Source: Promethearchaeota archaeon (GTDB taxonomy: Archaea; Asgardarchaeota; Lokiarchaeia; Sigyniarchaeales; SOKP01). From it: a DNA stretch of 9,768 nt. A program made the translations under genes and the position numbers. The notes under the pieces are model-generated. The model was not told where the DNA came from. It worked only from the letters and a program-made list of their open reading frames with translations, and searched no databases. Shown here in pieces: positions 8,458-9,768 of the stretch. The number at the start of each line of letters is the position of its first letter. Within the stretch, counting starts at the first letter, position 1. Location of the stretch: assembly GCA_030615145.1 (NCBI GenBank), contig JAUWZT010000140.1, positions 1 to 9,768 of the forward strand, read 5' to 3'.

Positions 8458-8487
8458 TTATTAATTTTATAAACTGGGAAGCAAAAA

Positions 8488-8946
8488 ATGGCTCGAATGC
8501 ATTCAAGAAAGAAGGGTAAGTCCGGTAGTACTCGACCAGCAAGATTGGAGAAACCCGTATGGGTAGAACTCTCTTCTGAAGAAGTTGAAAACGAAGTTGT
8601 TAAACTAGCTAAGAAAGGGTTTTCCCAATCGTTAATAGGCGTGAAATTAAGAGATAGTCATGGTGTTCCATTAGTAAAAGTAGTTACTGGTAAATCTATT
8701 AATCAAATTTTTAAAGAACATGATATTGAAGCGCCACTTCCAGAGGATCTAACTAATTTAGTTAAAAAAGCGCTCAATCTTCGAAAACACTTAGAATCAA
8801 ATCATAAGGATATTGATTCACGCAAAGGACTTCAAAGGACAGAAAGTAAGATATATCGCTTGATTAAGTATTATAAATCGAAAAATGTAATAAAAGCAGA
8901 TTTCAAATACGACCCAGAGAAAATCCGAACAATCGTTATGAGGTAG
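8488..8946 (+). CDS. rps15: Small ribosomal subunit protein uS15, archaeal/eukaryotic type
   Basis: Primary 16S rRNA-binding protein of the 30S subunit platform. At 152 residues it has the expected archaeal length and carries the N-terminal extension shared with eukaryotic S13/uS15, absent from the ~89-residue bacterial form. The start MARMHSRKKGKSGS matches the conserved archaeal beginning, so the ATG at 8488 is secure. The extension contains the conserved GFSQSLIGVKLRDSHG segment (44-59) and APLPEDL. The C-terminal half holds the rRNA-binding three-helix core with HLESNHKDIDSRKGLQR and SKIYRLIKYYKSK. It is the first gene of an operon with rps3ae, which starts 9 nt after its stop. It is divergent from the Ham1-type gene. 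The upstream GGGAAG (8476-8481) is only a weak ribosome-binding match. Nothing in the protein looks damaged. Confidence 0.97.
   Translation: MARMHSRKKGKSGSTRPARLEKPVWVELSSEEVENEVVKLAKKGFSQSLIGVKLRDSHGVPLVKVVTGKSINQIFKEHDIEAPLPEDLTNLVKKALNLRKHLESNHKDIDSRKGLQRTESKIYRLIKYYKSKNVIKADFKYDPEKIRTIVMR
8940..8944 (+). promoter_or_regulatory. Shine-Dalgarno-like site of rps3ae overlapping the rps15 stop codon
   Basis: GAGGT overlaps the last codons and the first base of the TAG stop of rps15, 11 nt before the rps3ae ATG at 8956. It matches the core of the archaeal anti-Shine-Dalgarno sequence. This is the best such match seen among the starts in the window, and its position suggests translational coupling of the two ribosomal proteins. 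Confidence 0.5.
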
Positions 8947-8955
8947 AAGTAAAAG

Positions 8956-9768
8956 ATGAGTCAAAAAGTTAGGAAAAAGAAAGCTAAACTAAGGAAAGTA
9001 TCATTTAAGGATAAATCTTGGTATTCTATAATTGCTCCAAAGAGTTTCGACTTTAAACCTATAGGAGAAATTATCGGGATGGAGAACAATTTAATTGGAA
9101 GAACAATCGAAACCTTATTGTACGATTTCACAAACAGTTACAACGATATTAGTTTAAAATTAAAATTTAAAGTGGATAGTATTAATCCTGAATCAGGTCA
9201 AGCGCAATCTATATTTTTGGGTCATTGTTACACTAATGACTACGTAAGATCATTAATTGGAAGAGGGAGTTCTAAAATCCAAACAATAATGAATTTAACA
9301 ACTAAGGACGACTATGTCTTCCGATTGACGACAGTATGTACAACAATACAAAGGGCTCGCAGTTCACAACAGATTGTAATTCGGAAAATTATAAGGGAAA
9401 TTTTAAAAGAATTTGCTAAATCACTTAATCACGAGAAGTTTATAACAGGTATGATTTATTCTGAATTCTCTAATCAGATTAAACGAATAGCTAAAACAAT
9501 ATATCCCCTTTCAAGTTCTAAAATAATCAAGAGTAAGCTAGTTAGTGTCCCTGAGGGCGGAGAAGATAAGATTTATATCGCAAAAGACGAAGAATTTGAA
9601 GTAGTTGAAGTCGAAGTAAAACGATCTCGAAAAAGCGATATAAAAAGAACTGAAAGAATTAACGTTAAGAAGTTCACTCGTTCGAAAAACACCAGACAAA
9701 CAAAAGAAGAACCCGCACCTAAAACGAAAGAACCCGAATCTAAAGCGAAAGAAGAAGGTACTGAATAA
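8956..9768 (+). CDS. rps3ae: Small ribosomal subunit protein eS1 (S3Ae) with long charged C-terminal tail
   Basis: Component of the 30S subunit platform found only in archaea and eukaryotes, near the mRNA exit and the 16S rRNA 3' end. Family features include the basic N-terminus (KVRKKKAKLRK), WYSIIAPKSF (22-31), IGRTIETLLYDFT, the LIGRGSSKIQTIM segment (~100-112), and the RARSSQQIVIRKIIREIL helix followed by YPLSSSKI (183-190), near which the conserved core ends. From about residue 200 the protein continues for some 70 residues as a low-complexity tail rich in Lys, Glu, Arg, Pro and Thr, with short repeats such as TKEEPAPKTKEP. Archaeal eS1 is usually around 200-230 residues, so 270 is long and closer to the ~264 of eukaryotic eS1. 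It follows rps15 by 9 nt in the same operon. The TAA stop is the last three bases of the window, so the gene is complete. Confidence 0.95.
   Translation: MSQKVRKKKAKLRKVSFKDKSWYSIIAPKSFDFKPIGEIIGMENNLIGRTIETLLYDFTNSYNDISLKLKFKVDSINPESGQAQSIFLGHCYTNDYVRSLIGRGSSKIQTIMNLTTKDDYVFRLTTVCTTIQRARSSQQIVIRKIIREILKEFAKSLNHEKFITGMIYSEFSNQIKRIAKTIYPLSSSKIIKSKLVSVPEGGEDKIYIAKDEEFEVVEVEVKRSRKSDIKRTERINVKKFTRSKNTRQTKEEPAPKTKEPESKAKEEGTE

Larger units (their letters stand above)
8342..8487. other. Divergent AT-rich intergenic region between the Ham1 gene and rps15
   Basis: This 146-nt spacer is the only sizeable non-coding stretch in the window. It must hold the promoters for both the minus-strand pyrophosphatase gene and the plus-strand ribosomal operon. 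I see no tRNA-like cloverleaf, no clear inverted repeat of useful length and no riboswitch-like structure. Several TATA-like strings are present; the best two are listed separately. Confidence 0.7.

Noticed and set aside
8342..8487. RNA gene or riboswitch in the divergent spacer
   Set aside because: The spacer is almost pure A/T with no stable stem of useful length or conserved motif. Divergent promoters explain it.
1..9768. CRISPR array, transposon or integrated element
   Set aside because: No regularly spaced repeats, transposase, integrase or flanking terminal repeats were found. Nearly all bases are explained by five intact genes.

Overview
The window is AT-rich and archaeal. The firmest evidence is the right end, which encodes the archaeal/eukaryotic-type ribosomal proteins uS15 and eS1 (S3Ae) in tandem, with an archaeal-type Ham1/RdgB pyrophosphatase next to them. 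The left half holds two very large surface proteins. Their style (many N-x-S/T sequons, strings of beta-sandwich domains, large FtsX-type permeases, a TTG start) resembles what I know from Asgard archaea such as Lokiarchaeia. That lineage call is an inference and has not been tested by phylogeny.

Region 1 (2-4750, + strand) is a giant subtilisin-family protease. Its 5' end is probably cut by the window edge, because no signal peptide is visible. It has an I9-like propeptide, a complete Asp/His/Asn/Ser catalytic set with a long insertion inside the catalytic domain, a PPC-like domain, and alternating Ig-like and MAM/jelly-roll domains. These are followed by one transmembrane helix and a cytosolic tail with two Cys4 zinc-ribbon motifs. 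Region 2 (4781-7747, + strand) follows after 30 nt: a 988-residue MacB/FtsX-type permease with two FtsX cores and two large external domains. The two genes are probably co-transcribed. No ABC ATPase is present in the window.

Region 3 (7754-8341, - strand) is the XTP/dITP pyrophosphatase gene, converging on the permease with only 6 nt between stop codons. Region 4 is a 146-nt AT-rich divergent spacer with plausible TATA elements for both directions. Region 5 (8488-9768, + strand) is the rps15-rps3ae operon, ending exactly at the last base of the window.

The right half is housekeeping: translation plus nucleotide-pool cleaning. The left half is a surface module. Its most unusual element is a membrane-anchored external protease that carries paired zinc ribbons on the inside of the cell next to an FtsX-type permease. 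This could link external proteolysis or binding to a cytosolic partner, but the sequence alone does not show any function beyond protease and permease family membership.
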